A stretch of DNA of 64,000 nt from Pseudomonas putida W15Oct28 (GCF_000708715.2 NZ_JENB01000021.1:1-64000); one strand, 5' to 3'. Shown: positions 36,061-44,407, counted from the first letter of the stretch. Made by a program: numbers and translations. The notes: generated by a model not told the origin, from the sequence alone.

Positions 36061-36117
36061 CCCGCGTTTTGCGGGACTTTAAAGGCTCATTCGCTTATTG
36101 AATGGGCCTTTTGTTTT
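36061..36117 (+). terminator. Terminator of the tRNA array
   Basis: A CCCGC / GCGGG loop (36061-36075) is followed by AAAGGCTCATTC (36081-36092) pairing with GAATGGGCCTTT, one G-T pair, then a T-rich tail. Confidence 0.8.
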
Positions 36118-36165
36118 TTCTCCCTTCCGAACATTTCGCGGCTGACAAGCGGCGTTAAATTTCGC

Positions 36166-36210
36166 TTGCCAAAAAATATGATAGGAATAATATTTCGATC
36201 ATCATATTTT
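36166..36210 (+). promoter_or_regulatory. Promoter and operator of the TetR-hydrolase unit
   Basis: TTGCCA (36166-36171), a 16-nt spacer and TAATAT (36188-36193). A perfect 10-nt inverted repeat, AAAATATGAT (36173-36182) and ATCATATTTT (36201-36210), straddles the -10. It is well placed for autorepression by the downstream TetR protein. Confidence 0.7.
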
Positions 36211-36226
36211 GCATGGCGAGTGCCCG

Positions 36227-36766
36227 ATGAGCGACAAGAAGAGCAGAACCCGCGAGCGCATTCTGGAAGCGGCACGCAGTGCGCTGATCCAGCACGGCCC
36301 TGCCGAGCCCAGCGTCAGCCAGGTGATGGGGGCAGCAGGGCTTACCGTCGGCGGTTTCTATGCTCACTTCGACAGCAAGGACGAACTGATGCTTGAAGCG
36401 TTCCGCCAGCTGTTGAGTGAGCGCCGCGCCTTGCTCGCCCAGATCGACCCGAGCCTTGATGGTGAAGGGCGGCGGGCGCTGGCCAGTGCCTTCTACCTGT
36501 CGCGCAAACACCGGGATGCCGAAGTGCACGCCTGTCCGCTGCCCAACTCGCTGGGCGAGATGCAGCGCCTGCCGGAGGTCTTCCGCGAGGTATTGGCCGA
36601 GCACATCGAGCTGATGACTGCTGCCATGGTCGACCGACCCGAAGATGCCGACAAGGCCCTGGCCGACCTGGCGCTCATGGTCGGCGGCCTTGCCCTGGCC
36701 CGTGCCTTGGGTACCAGCGAGCTGTCGGACCGTATTCTGCGCGCCGCCAAATCGGCGGTGCTTTAA
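36227..36766 (+). CDS. TetR-family transcriptional regulator
   Basis: A 179-residue regulator. The helix-turn-helix spans about residues 8-52 (ILEAARSALIQHGPAEPSVSQVMGAAGLTVGGFYAHF). The rest resembles the TetR group with a CPLPN motif, here in VHACPLPNSLGEMQRLP near residue 100. The start MSDKKSRTRERI has a GCGAG-type ribosome-binding site. The alpha/beta-hydrolase gene follows with a 15-nt gap, so the pair is probably one operon controlled by this protein through the palindrome upstream. The inducer is unknown. Confidence 0.88.
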   Translation: MSDKKSRTRERILEAARSALIQHGPAEPSVSQVMGAAGLTVGGFYAHFDSKDELMLEAFRQLLSERRALLAQIDPSLDGEGRRALASAFYLSRKHRDAEVHACPLPNSLGEMQRLPEVFREVLAEHIELMTAAMVDRPEDADKALADLALMVGGLALARALGTSELSDRILRAAKSAVL

Positions 36767-36781
36767 CCCTGGAGCATGGCG

Positions 36782-37615
36782 ATGACTACCCTGAGCTGGA
36801 TTCGTGGTGTCAATGGCACCCTGGGCCGCCTGGCCCCCGAGCATGTCGCGGGCAAGATGCGCCGTGCCTTCATGACCCCGCGCAATCTGCCGCCTCGGGA
36901 TTGGGAGCTGCCCGTGCTGGCCAGCGCCGAGCGCATCACCCTGCGCTTCGGCTTGTCTGCCTTGCGCTGGGGCAAGGGGCCGACCGTGCTGCTGATGCAT
37001 GGTTGGGAGGGGCGCCCGACCCAGTTTGCCGCGTTGATCGAAACCTTGGTCCAGGCCGGGCACACGGTGGTGTCGCTGGAAGGGCCGGGCCATGGCCGTT
37101 CGCCTGGCGAACAGGCAAATGTGGTGCTGTTTGCCCGGGCGCTGCTGGAGGCCGCTGCCGAGCTGCCGCCGCTGCGTGCGGTGATTGGCCATTCCATGGG
37201 CGGTGCCAGTGTGTTGCTGGCCTTGCAGATGGGGTTGCGCACAGAGGCAGCAGTCAGCATTGCTGCCCCGGCGCGGCTGCTGGGCGTGCTGCGCGGTTTT
37301 GCTCATCACCTGGGGATGCCGGCGCGGGCGCGGGCGGCGTTCATTCGCCAGGTAGAGCGGGATGTGGGCATGCAGATCGCACGGCTGGATGTGACCGGTT
37401 ACCAGTTGGAGCTGCCGGGGTTGGTAGTGCATGCCGCCGATGATGCGCTTGTGGCCGCCGATGAAGCCCAGGTTATTCACAAGGCCTGGTTCGATAGCCG
37501 CCTGATGCTGCTGGAGGAGGGAGGGCACCAGCGGGTGCTGTCCGATCCTCGCGTGAGTGAAGCCGTGCTCGAATTGCTGGCTCGCGCAGCTGCACCGGCA
37601 AGGCAAAGCGCCTGA
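36782..37615 (+). CDS. Alpha/beta-fold hydrolase
   Basis: A 277-residue cytoplasmic hydrolase. LLMHGWEGRPTQF carries the oxyanion-hole HG, the nucleophile is in VIGHSMGGAS, the acid is in VVHAADDALV, and the histidine is in EEGGHQRVL near the C-terminus. A complete catalytic triad argues for activity; the substrate is unknown. ATG 36782 has GGAG 7 nt upstream and is preferred over ATG 36776, which is too close to it. It is co-transcribed with the TetR gene, which may sense its substrate. Confidence 0.85.
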   Translation: MTTLSWIRGVNGTLGRLAPEHVAGKMRRAFMTPRNLPPRDWELPVLASAERITLRFGLSALRWGKGPTVLLMHGWEGRPTQFAALIETLVQAGHTVVSLEGPGHGRSPGEQANVVLFARALLEAAAELPPLRAVIGHSMGGASVLLALQMGLRTEAAVSIAAPARLLGVLRGFAHHLGMPARARAAFIRQVERDVGMQIARLDVTGYQLELPGLVVHAADDALVAADEAQVIHKAWFDSRLMLLEEGGHQRVLSDPRVSEAVLELLARAAAPARQSA

Positions 37616-37627
37616 TGGTAATGCCCG

Positions 37628-37730
37628 TACCGGCCTCATCGCCGGCAAGCCAGCTCCCACAGGTAAGGCGCAATACTTGAGTCAGGCGCCGTATCTGTGG
37701 GAGCTGGCTTGCCGGCGATGAGGCCGGTAA
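37628..37730. repeat. Inverted REP pair
   Basis: Arms at 37628-37663 and 37694-37730 read CCGGCCTCATCGCCGGCAAG and its complement. This is the same REP family as the arms of the composite element at 57-330. Confidence 0.8.
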
Positions 37731-37801
37731 ATCCTATGCAAGGGCTGGACTTTTCTCCGCAGGTCGCTGCTAAATTCTCTTTTTCCGCCAAGGAAGCGAA
37801 C

Positions 37802-38236
37802 ATGAGCTGGGACCTGGCAACACCCTTCGTCATCGACCTGCGCGTCGGCAGCGAGGACATCGACGGCCTCGGCCACGCAAACAACGCGGTCTACGTCACC
37901 TGGCTGGAGCGTTGCGCCTGGCGCCACTCCCAGCGGCTGGGGCTGGACCTGGCCGAGTATCGGCGCCTGGACCGGGCGATGGCGGTGGTGCGCCACGAAA
38001 TCGACTACCTGGCCGCCGCCTATGAGGACGACGAACTGCAACTGGCCACCTGGATCATCGACTGGGACCAGCGCCTGCGCATGACCCGGCGCTTCCAGCT
38101 CAAGCGCCCGCGTGACGGCGTAACCCTGCTGCGCGCGCAAACCACTTTTGCCTGCATCGAGCTGTCCAGTGGCAAGCCCAGGCGCATGCCGGCGGAATTC
38201 GTCGAAGGTTACGGCCCGGCGCTGATCGGCACCTGA
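37802..38236 (+). CDS. Acyl-CoA thioesterase, hotdog fold
   Basis: A 144-residue 4-hydroxybenzoyl-CoA thioesterase/YbgC-like protein. The active-site region is EDIDGLGHANNAVYVTWLERC at about residues 18-38, with aspartate and asparagine in the usual positions. A single hotdog domain is expected to work as a dimer or tetramer. Substrate chain length is unknown. The ribosome-binding site is AAGGAAG. The longer upstream frame runs through REP sequence and is not coding. dusC follows after 50 nt. Confidence 0.85.
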   Translation: MSWDLATPFVIDLRVGSEDIDGLGHANNAVYVTWLERCAWRHSQRLGLDLAEYRRLDRAMAVVRHEIDYLAAAYEDDELQLATWIIDWDQRLRMTRRFQLKRPRDGVTLLRAQTTFACIELSSGKPRRMPAEFVEGYGPALIGT

Positions 38237-38286
38237 ATCGCCGGCGATTTTTGTTAGACTGCCGGCTTTTCCGCCGAGACCCCGAC

Positions 38287-39258
38287 ATGCAAATTGCCCT
38301 GGCCCCCATGGAGGGGCTGGTTGACAACATCCTGCGCGACGTATTGACCCGCGTGGGCGGTATCGACTGGTGCGTCACCGAGTTCATTCGCGTGTGCGAC
38401 CGCCTGCTGCCGGCGTCCTCGTTCGACAAGCTGGCGCCCGAGCTGCGCCAAGGCGCGCGCACAGCTGCCGGGGTGCCCATGCGCGTGCAGTTGCTGGGCT
38501 CGGACCCGGTGTGCCTGGCGGAAAACGCGGCGCTGGCCTGCGAGCTGGGTGCGCCAGTGATCGACCTGAACTTCGGCTGCCCAGCCAAGACCGTGAACAA
38601 GTCACGGGGTGGTGCCGTGCTGCTCAAGGAGCCGGAGTTGCTGCACGCCATCGTGCGCGAGGTGCGCCGCGCGGTGCCGGCGCATATCCCGGTAACCTCG
38701 AAGATGCGCCTGGGCTTCGACAGCCCAGACGGCGCGCTGGACTGTGCCACGGCGTTGGCAGAAGGCGGCTCGGCGCACCTGGTGGTGCATGCGCGGACCA
38801 AGGTCGAGGGCTACAAGCCGCCGGCGCATTGGGAGTGGGTGGCGCGGGTGCAGGATGTGGTCAAGGTGCCGGTGTTCGCCAATGGCGAGATCTGGACCGT
38901 CGATGACTGGCGGCGCTGCCGCGAGGTCAGTGGGGCCGAAGACATCATGCTGGGCCGTGGGCTGGTATCGCGCCCCGACCTGGGCCTGCAGATTGCCGCG
39001 GCGCGTGACGGGCGGGACTACCAACCGATGAGCTGGGACGACCTGCTGCCGTTGTTGCGCGAGTTCTGGCGCCAGGCCCAGGCCAAGCTGTCGCCGCGCT
39101 ATGCGCCGGGGCGCATGAAGCAGTGGCTGGCAATGCTGACCCGCAGTTACCCCGAGGCGGTGCTGTTGTTTGCCGAGTTGCGCCGGGAAGATGACTGTGC
39201 GCGGATCAGCCGGTTGCTTGGCGTTGATGCGGCTGCTTTCGAAGCTTGTGTTGCCTGA
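38287..39258 (+). CDS. dusC: tRNA-dihydrouridine synthase C
   Basis: FMN enzyme that reduces uridine in the tRNA D-loop (U16 for DusC). It is 323 residues. The TIM-barrel start MQIALAPMEGLVDNILRD and the catalytic cysteine in DLNFGCPAKTVNKSRGGAVLL near residue 98 are present. The NKSRGG form and the length point to DusC rather than DusA or DusB. The start is chosen from the conserved N-terminus. Confidence 0.93.
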   Translation: MQIALAPMEGLVDNILRDVLTRVGGIDWCVTEFIRVCDRLLPASSFDKLAPELRQGARTAAGVPMRVQLLGSDPVCLAENAALACELGAPVIDLNFGCPAKTVNKSRGGAVLLKEPELLHAIVREVRRAVPAHIPVTSKMRLGFDSPDGALDCATALAEGGSAHLVVHARTKVEGYKPPAHWEWVARVQDVVKVPVFANGEIWTVDDWRRCREVSGAEDIMLGRGLVSRPDLGLQIAAARDGRDYQPMSWDDLLPLLREFWRQAQAKLSPRYAPGRMKQWLAMLTRSYPEAVLLFAELRREDDCARISRLLGVDAAAFEACVA

Positions 39259-39260
39259 TC

Positions 39261-39354
39261 AGGCCCTTTCGCGGGCGCGCCCGCTCCCACAGGTATTGCA
39301 CCGGCCCTGAGGCTTGTGGTGATCCTGTGGGAGCGGGCGTGCCCGCGAAAAGGG
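39261..39354. repeat. Inverted REP pair after dusC
   Basis: Arms at 39261-39293 and 39324-39354, of the CGCGGGCGCGCCCGCTCCCAC type, between dusC and the ibpA promoter. Confidence 0.8.
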
Positions 39355-39386
39355 CAACACCGATTTCAGATTTTTTCTACTTGCCC

Positions 39387-39412
39387 CTTGAAAGCCTTTC
39401 CCTCGGCCATAT
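39387..39412 (+). promoter_or_regulatory. Sigma32 heat-shock promoter of ibpA
   Basis: CTTGAAA (39387-39393) is the sigma32 -35 consensus. About 13 nt later comes CCATAT (39407-39412), close to the CCCATnT -10. Transcription would start near 39420, directly before the thermometer. Confidence 0.7.
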
Positions 39413-39420
39413 CTCTTGAG

Positions 39421-39474
39421 TACGCGATGCCGAAGTCGGGTCGCGTAATGACTTACTTGCTGAATCTCAGGAGT
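39421..39474 (+). promoter_or_regulatory. ROSE-type RNA thermometer
   Basis: Two hairpins fill the leader. Hairpin 1 has the stem TACGCGA (39421-39427) with TCGCGTA (39441-39447). Hairpin 2 pairs ACTTGCTGA (39455-39463) with TCAGGAGT (39467-39474) around a 3-nt loop. It sequesters the GGAG ribosome-binding site, with a U-G pair and the bulged G (39459) of the UUGCU motif that defines ROSE elements. Heating would melt it and allow ibpA translation. Short two-hairpin ROSE elements are known before ibpA in Pseudomonas. Confidence 0.85.
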
Positions 39475-39482
39475 TTATGACC

Positions 39483-39926
39483 ATGACTACCGCTTTCTCT
39501 CTTGCTCCACTGTTCCGCCATTCCGTTGGTTTCGACCGTTTCAACGACCTGTTCGAATCCGCGGCACGCAATGAGGCCGGTAGCAGCTACCCGCCCTACA
39601 ACGTGGAAAAGCATGGCGAGGACCACTACCGCATCGTGGTTGCCGCAGCCGGTTTCCAGGAGCAGGACCTCGACCTGCAGGTCGAGAAAGGTGTCCTGAC
39701 CGTGACCGGTGGCAAGCGCGACAACGGCGCCGCTGAAGTGACCTACCTGCATCAAGGTATCGCGCAACGCGCCTTCAAGCTGTCGTTCCGCCTGGCCGAC
39801 CATATCGAAGTGAAAGCCGCCGGCCTGGCCAACGGCCTGCTCAGCATCGACCTGCTGCGCATCGTGCCTGAAGAAGCCAAGGCCAAGCGCATCCCGATCA
39901 ATGGCGACAAACCAGCGCTGAACTGA
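39483..39926 (+). CDS. ibpA: Small heat-shock protein IbpA (Hsp20)
   Basis: An ATP-independent holdase that binds aggregating proteins. It is 147 residues: a short N-terminal arm (LAPLFRHSVGFDRFNDLF), an alpha-crystallin domain (about 35-125, with FKLSFRLADHIEVKAAGLANGLL), and the C-terminal oligomerisation motif I-P-I in KRIPINGDKP. ATG 39483 (MTTAFS) has GGAG at 9 nt and is preferred over ATG 39477 at 3 nt. Control appears double: a sigma32 promoter and a ROSE thermometer. Confidence 0.94.
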   Translation: MTTAFSLAPLFRHSVGFDRFNDLFESAARNEAGSSYPPYNVEKHGEDHYRIVVAAAGFQEQDLDLQVEKGVLTVTGGKRDNGAAEVTYLHQGIAQRAFKLSFRLADHIEVKAAGLANGLLSIDLLRIVPEEAKAKRIPINGDKPALN

Positions 39927-39942
39927 TCGCACCGCAATGAAG

Positions 39943-39967
39943 AAGGGCACCCCTAGGGGTGCCCTTT
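39943..39967 (+). terminator. Terminator of ibpA
   Basis: A perfect palindrome, AAGGGCACCCCT (39943-39954) / AGGGGTGCCCTT (39955-39966), followed by T-rich sequence. Confidence 0.9.
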
Positions 39968-39987
39968 TTTGTGCCTTCTCACGCGGT

Positions 39988-40107
39988 CCCTTGTAGGAGC
40001 GGCCTTGTGTCGCGATGGGCTGCAAAGCAGCCCCGGCAATCTGTGCTGGAGCGGAGATTTTGGGGCTGCTTTGCAGCCCATCGCGACACAAGGCCGCTCC
40101 TACAAGG
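39988..40107. repeat. Inverted REP pair with perfect 46-nt arms
   Basis: 39989-40034 and 40062-40107 are exact reverse complements (46 of 46). They belong to the GTAGGAGCGGCCTTGTGTCGCGA family, each with an inner GGGCTGCAAAGCAGCCC hairpin. The pair lies between convergent ibpA and the GGDEF/EAL gene. Confidence 0.9.
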
Positions 40108-40125
40108 ATCGCACCAGTCATACGA

Positions 40126-43100
40126 TCAGTAGTCCGCCGGCGCCTCCAGCAGCATCTTGCGAAACTCCGACAACGGCAACGGCCGGCTGTGCAGGTAACC
40201 CTGGTACAGGTGACAGCCCAGCCGTTCGAGAAACTCAAGTTGCTCGGTCAGCTCCACCCCCTCGGCAATCACTGCCAGGTCCAGGCTGCGGGCCATGGCG
40301 ACAATGGCGCGGACGATCTCGGCGTCGTTGGGGTCGATCGGTGCATCGCGCACGAAAGTCTGGTCGATCTTCAGCGCATCGACCGGCAGGCGCTTGAGGT
40401 AGGTCAGCGAGGAATAGCCAGTGCCAAAGTCATCCATGGCAAAGCTCACCCCGTAACGCTTCAGTTCGCGCATCTTGCTGATGGTGTCTTCCAGGTTCTG
40501 AATGACGATGCCTTCGGTGATCTCCAGCTTGAGCATGTGCCGAGGCAGCCGGTAATCGTCCAGGCTGCGCAGCACGCGCTCGACAAAGTTGTTCTGGCGG
40601 AACTGCCGTGGGCTGATGTTCACGCACAGGCTGAAATCATCCGCGTCGATCAGCCCGTCGTTCAGCATGCGTGCGCAAGCATCGCAGGCTTCGTCAAGGA
40701 TCCAGCTGCCAACTTCCAGGATCAGGCCGCTTTCCTCCAACACCTGAATGAACTGCGCGGGCGGCTGCTGGCCCAGTTGCGGGTGGTGCCAGCGCAGCAG
40801 CACCTCGGCGCCGACGATACGGTTGTCGCGGGCGTCCACCTGCGGCTGGAAGTGCAGCGCCAGTTCGCCACGGGCCAGGGCAAGGCGCAGGTCGTTTTCC
40901 ATGCGCAGGCGCTCGCTGGCGGCCTTCTGCATGGTGGTGTGGAACAGTTGGGTGGTGTTGCGCCCGGAGTCTTTGGCCCGGTAAAGGGCGATATCGGCAC
41001 GCTTGAGTAGGTCGGCCGGGGTGGTGCCGTGGTCGGGGATCAGCGCCACACCGATGCTGGGCGTTACCTGCAAGCGCTGGCCATCCAGCGACATCGGTTC
41101 GGCCAGCAGCTCGCGCAGGGTGTCGGCCAGTTCACGCACCTTTTCTTCCACCAGCTCACGGCTGCCCTCCAGCCCGCTGAGCAGTACCACGAACTCATCG
41201 CCACCCAGGCGGGCCACGGTGTCCTCCAGGCGCACACTGGCCTCCAGGCGGGCGGTGATGATCTTCAGCACCGTGTCGCCCACCGGGTGGCCCAGCGAGT
41301 CGTTGATGTGCTTGAAGTGGTCGAGGTCGAGAAACAGCAGGGCGCCGCGCAGGTTGTGGCGCTTGAGCAGGGCAATCTGCTGGCTCAGGCGGTCCATCAG
41401 CAGGGCGCGGTTGGGCAGGTTGGTCAGCGGGTCGTGGTAGGCCAGGTGGCGTATCTGCGCCTGGGCGTTCTTCAGCTGGCTGACGTCGCGGGCGGTCAGC
41501 AGCAGGCAGTCGACTTCGTTGAGGGTGATTGGCTCGACAGAGACTTCCACGGTGAGGATATCGCCGCGCTTGTTACGCCCGAGCATTTCCCGGTGATGCA
41601 CCCGGCCGCGGTCGCGCAGTTCGGTCAGCAACGCGCTGCGCTGCTTTTCGTCGGCCCAGATACCGATCTCGTACACCGTGTGGCCGACCACATCGGCAGC
41701 GCTGTAGCCGGTCAGGCGGCAGAAACCGTCGTTGATTTCCAGGTAACGGCCGCTGTGGCGTTCGGTGATGGTGATGGCGTCGGGGCTGGAGTGGAAGGCC
41801 TTGGCAAACTTCTCCTCACTGGACTTCAGCGCCGCCTCGGCGCGTTGCTGCTGGGTGATGTCGCGCAGGGTGGTAACGCTGCAGGGCTGGTCGTCGACGG
41901 TGATCAGGCGGCTGGAGATCACACAGGTCAACGGCGCGCCGTTGCGGTGGTTGACCACCACGGCAACGTTGCTCAGGGCCTGTTCGCGGATGACCCGCTC
42001 GATACGTTGCGCACGCTCGATGGACTCGGCCCACAGGCCGATTTCCTCGGCGGTGCGGCCGATCACCTGGTCGCTGTCCCAGCCAAAGGTCTGGCTGAAC
42101 GCCGGGTTGATCTCGATGAACTGGCCGGTGTCCTGGCGGGTGACGCAGATCGGGTCGGGGCTGACCTGGAACAGGCTGGCGAACTTCTCTTCCGAGGCGC
42201 TCAGGCGCTGCTCACGCTCGACCTGGTCAGTGATGTCGAGCAAGGTGCCAGCCATGCGCAACGGGTTGCCCTGCTCGTCGCGGTACAGCCGTGCGCGGCT
42301 TTCGATGTAGCGTGAAATGCCGTTTTCCAGCTGCACCCGGTAGGTGATCTGGTAGTTGCCGGCAGGCCCTTCGCGCAGGCTGCGGTAGGCCTGGCGCATC
42401 GAGTTGCGTTCCTGCTCCGGCACCCCCTCGAAAAACGCATCGAACGATTCGTGAAAAGGGGTGGGCGGCAGGCCGTGCAGCTGCGCGGCGCGGGCCGAGC
42501 CGTAGAGCATGCCGCTGGGGATGTGCCAGTCCCAGGTGCCCAGCTGCGCCGAGTCCAGGGCCAGGTCCAGGCGTTCCTGGCTGTCTTTCAGGGCCTGCTC
42601 GGCGCGCTTGCGCTCGGTGGTGTCGACAAAGGTGCTGATCAGGAAGGTGACGCCCTCAAGTTCAATGCCCTGGGTGCAGAGGATGCCGTCGTGCACCTTG
42701 CCACTGCTGGCGCGGAACTGCACCTCGATGATGAGCGGGCCGCCGCTGGCGCGGGTCGACTCCATCACCTGGTGGCGCTGCTCGGGGTTGACCCACAGGC
42801 CCAGCTCCAGGCTGGTCTTGCCTATTACCTGGCTGCCGGGCCAGCCGAACATGTCTTCGAAGTGCTGGTTGACCTCGAAGATCATGCCGTCGTGGCGGCG
42901 GGTCAGCAAAATGGCGTTGGGGCTGAGGTGAAACAGGGTAGCGAAGCGCTTTTCCGAATTGATCAGCGCTGTTTCCCGCTCGCGCTGGCGGGTAATTTCG
43001 CGGATCACCCCGATCATCTGCGGCCGGCCATGCTGGTCGTGGGTCAGGCTACCGTTGATCTCCAGCCAGTGCAGGCTGCCGTCCGGCCAGCGAATACGGT

Positions 43101-43422
43101 GGCGCATGGCCTGTTCCACCGGCTCGCCGTTGAACACGGCCTGGAATACCTGGCGCGTGCGCGCGCGGTCTTCCTCGGGCAGCAGGTCGAGGTAGTCGAC
43201 ATCGGCGGGCAACGGCCGCTGCGGGTCGAAGCCGAACAGGGCCTGGGTGCCCCGCGACCAGCTGACCCGGCCGCTTTCGATATCCCACAGCCAAGCCCCC
43301 AGGCGCGCGCCGTTGAGCGCGGCCAGCAGTTGTGGGGCGTTCTGCCAGGCCTGTTCCGACTCTTGGGGATCGGCCGCTGAGATACGCGGCAGGCGCAAAA
43401 AGCGGTTTGCTGATTTGGGCAT
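40126..43422 (-). CDS. Multi-PAS GGDEF/EAL-type cyclic-di-GMP protein
   Basis: A 1098-residue cytoplasmic signalling protein without membrane segments. Five PAS domains fill about residues 35-655, each ending in an I-T/D-x-R-like linker. A GGDEF domain follows (about 665-825) with an intact RLGGDEFVVLL and an RxxD inhibitory site five residues before it (RLED). The EAL domain (about 840-1090) reads GAEVLLRW, so EVL replaces EAL; the rest of the site (DDFGTGYSS, KIDQTFVRD, AEGVE) is intact. Both synthesis and hydrolysis of cyclic-di-GMP look possible. PAS ligands are unknown. It is probably a single-gene unit. Confidence 0.93.
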   Translation of the reverse strand: MPKSANRFLRLPRISAADPQESEQAWQNAPQLLAALNGARLGAWLWDIESGRVSWSRGTQALFGFDPQRPLPADVDYLDLLPEEDRARTRQVFQAVFNGEPVEQAMRHRIRWPDGSLHWLEINGSLTHDQHGRPQMIGVIREITRQRERETALINSEKRFATLFHLSPNAILLTRRHDGMIFEVNQHFEDMFGWPGSQVIGKTSLELGLWVNPEQRHQVMESTRASGGPLIIEVQFRASSGKVHDGILCTQGIELEGVTFLISTFVDTTERKRAEQALKDSQERLDLALDSAQLGTWDWHIPSGMLYGSARAAQLHGLPPTPFHESFDAFFEGVPEQERNSMRQAYRSLREGPAGNYQITYRVQLENGISRYIESRARLYRDEQGNPLRMAGTLLDITDQVEREQRLSASEEKFASLFQVSPDPICVTRQDTGQFIEINPAFSQTFGWDSDQVIGRTAEEIGLWAESIERAQRIERVIREQALSNVAVVVNHRNGAPLTCVISSRLITVDDQPCSVTTLRDITQQQRAEAALKSSEEKFAKAFHSSPDAITITERHSGRYLEINDGFCRLTGYSAADVVGHTVYEIGIWADEKQRSALLTELRDRGRVHHREMLGRNKRGDILTVEVSVEPITLNEVDCLLLTARDVSQLKNAQAQIRHLAYHDPLTNLPNRALLMDRLSQQIALLKRHNLRGALLFLDLDHFKHINDSLGHPVGDTVLKIITARLEASVRLEDTVARLGGDEFVVLLSGLEGSRELVEEKVRELADTLRELLAEPMSLDGQRLQVTPSIGVALIPDHGTTPADLLKRADIALYRAKDSGRNTTQLFHTTMQKAASERLRMENDLRLALARGELALHFQPQVDARDNRIVGAEVLLRWHHPQLGQQPPAQFIQVLEESGLILEVGSWILDEACDACARMLNDGLIDADDFSLCVNISPRQFRQNNFVERVLRSLDDYRLPRHMLKLEITEGIVIQNLEDTISKMRELKRYGVSFAMDDFGTGYSSLTYLKRLPVDALKIDQTFVRDAPIDPNDAEIVRAIVAMARSLDLAVIAEGVELTEQLEFLERLGCHLYQGYLHSRPLPLSEFRKMLLEAPADY

Positions 43423-43483
43423 CGGTACCAGACCTTTGGCGTATGACGCGTCCTTGAATTGGAAGTACCGGGCTGACGGCCGG

Positions 43484-44362
43484 TCAGGCGGGCCCTGCGT
43501 GGCTGTCGAGCAGGGCCATGAATGCCCTGGCCGCGTTCGATAGCGTTCGCTCCGTATGCAGAATGTAGCCTAGCTGGCGCGACAGCTGTATGCCCGGCAA
43601 GGCGATGGGTGCAACCTGTTCGTCGAGCATGGTGCGCGGCAATACGCTCCAGGCCAGGCCGATCGATACCATCATCTTGATGGTTTCCAGGTAGTTGGTG
43701 CTCATGGCGATGTTCGGCGTCAGGCCCTGGCTTTCGAACAGGCGCTGGACAATGTGGTGGGTGAAGGTGTTGCCGCCAGGGAATACCGCCGGGTGGCGGG
43801 CGACATCCGCCAGCCTGACTTCATGGTTGTTGGCCAGCGGATGCTCGGGGGCGGCGACGAAGTCCAGGGCGTCGTCCCACACCGGCACCGCCTTGACCAG
43901 GTGGTGCGGGTCGGGCGCCAGGGTGATCACCGCAATCTCGGCCCGGCCATGCAGAATTTCGTCGTAGGCCTGTTCCGAATCCAGAAACTGAATATCCAGC
44001 GCCACGGCCGGGTACTGGCGGGTGAAAGCCCGCAGCAATGGAGGCAGGCGGTGCAGGCCGATGTGGTGGCTGGTGGCCAGGGTCAGACGACCGCTCACGG
44101 CCCCGGTCAGATTGGTCAGCGCCCGTCGGGTATCATCAAGGACATTGAGGATCTGGTAGGCCCGTGGCAGCAGGGCGCGCCCGGCCTCGGTCAGGGTCAC
44201 CTCGCGGCCCAGGCGGTCGAACAGCCGCACACCCAGTTGCTGCTCCAGCCCGGCGATGCGTTTGCTGATGGCCGGCTGGGTCAGGAACAGCCGTTCGGCC
44301 GCCCCGGAAAAGCTGCCGGTTTCGGCAATGGCTATAAAGGCACTGAGGTTGGCCAGGTCCAT
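43484..44362 (-). CDS. LysR-family regulator divergent from leuC
   Basis: A 292-residue LysR-type regulator. The N-terminal helix-turn-helix spans about residues 1-60 (MDLANLSAFIAIAETGSFSGAAERLFLTQPAISKRIAGLEQQLG). A periplasmic-binding-like effector domain follows. ATG 44362 is chosen; an upstream TTG would add 9 residues. Divergence from leuC across 131 nt and a LysR-type motif in that spacer suggest control of leuCD, probably sensing a leucine-pathway intermediate. That is inference from position. Confidence 0.9.
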   Translation of the reverse strand: MDLANLSAFIAIAETGSFSGAAERLFLTQPAISKRIAGLEQQLGVRLFDRLGREVTLTEAGRALLPRAYQILNVLDDTRRALTNLTGAVSGRLTLATSHHIGLHRLPPLLRAFTRQYPAVALDIQFLDSEQAYDEILHGRAEIAVITLAPDPHHLVKAVPVWDDALDFVAAPEHPLANNHEVRLADVARHPAVFPGGNTFTHHIVQRLFESQGLTPNIAMSTNYLETIKMMVSIGLAWSVLPRTMLDEQVAPIALPGIQLSRQLGYILHTERTLSNAARAFMALLDSHAGPA

Positions 44363-44407
44363 GGAGTTGTATTCCTTTGGGTTATCCAAAGCATAAAAAT
44401 TATGAAT

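Noticed and set aside
36155..37660. Minus-strand 501-codon frame opposite the TetR and hydrolase genes
   Set aside because: Both plus-strand genes have clear domains and a promoter; the antisense frame begins in REP sequence.
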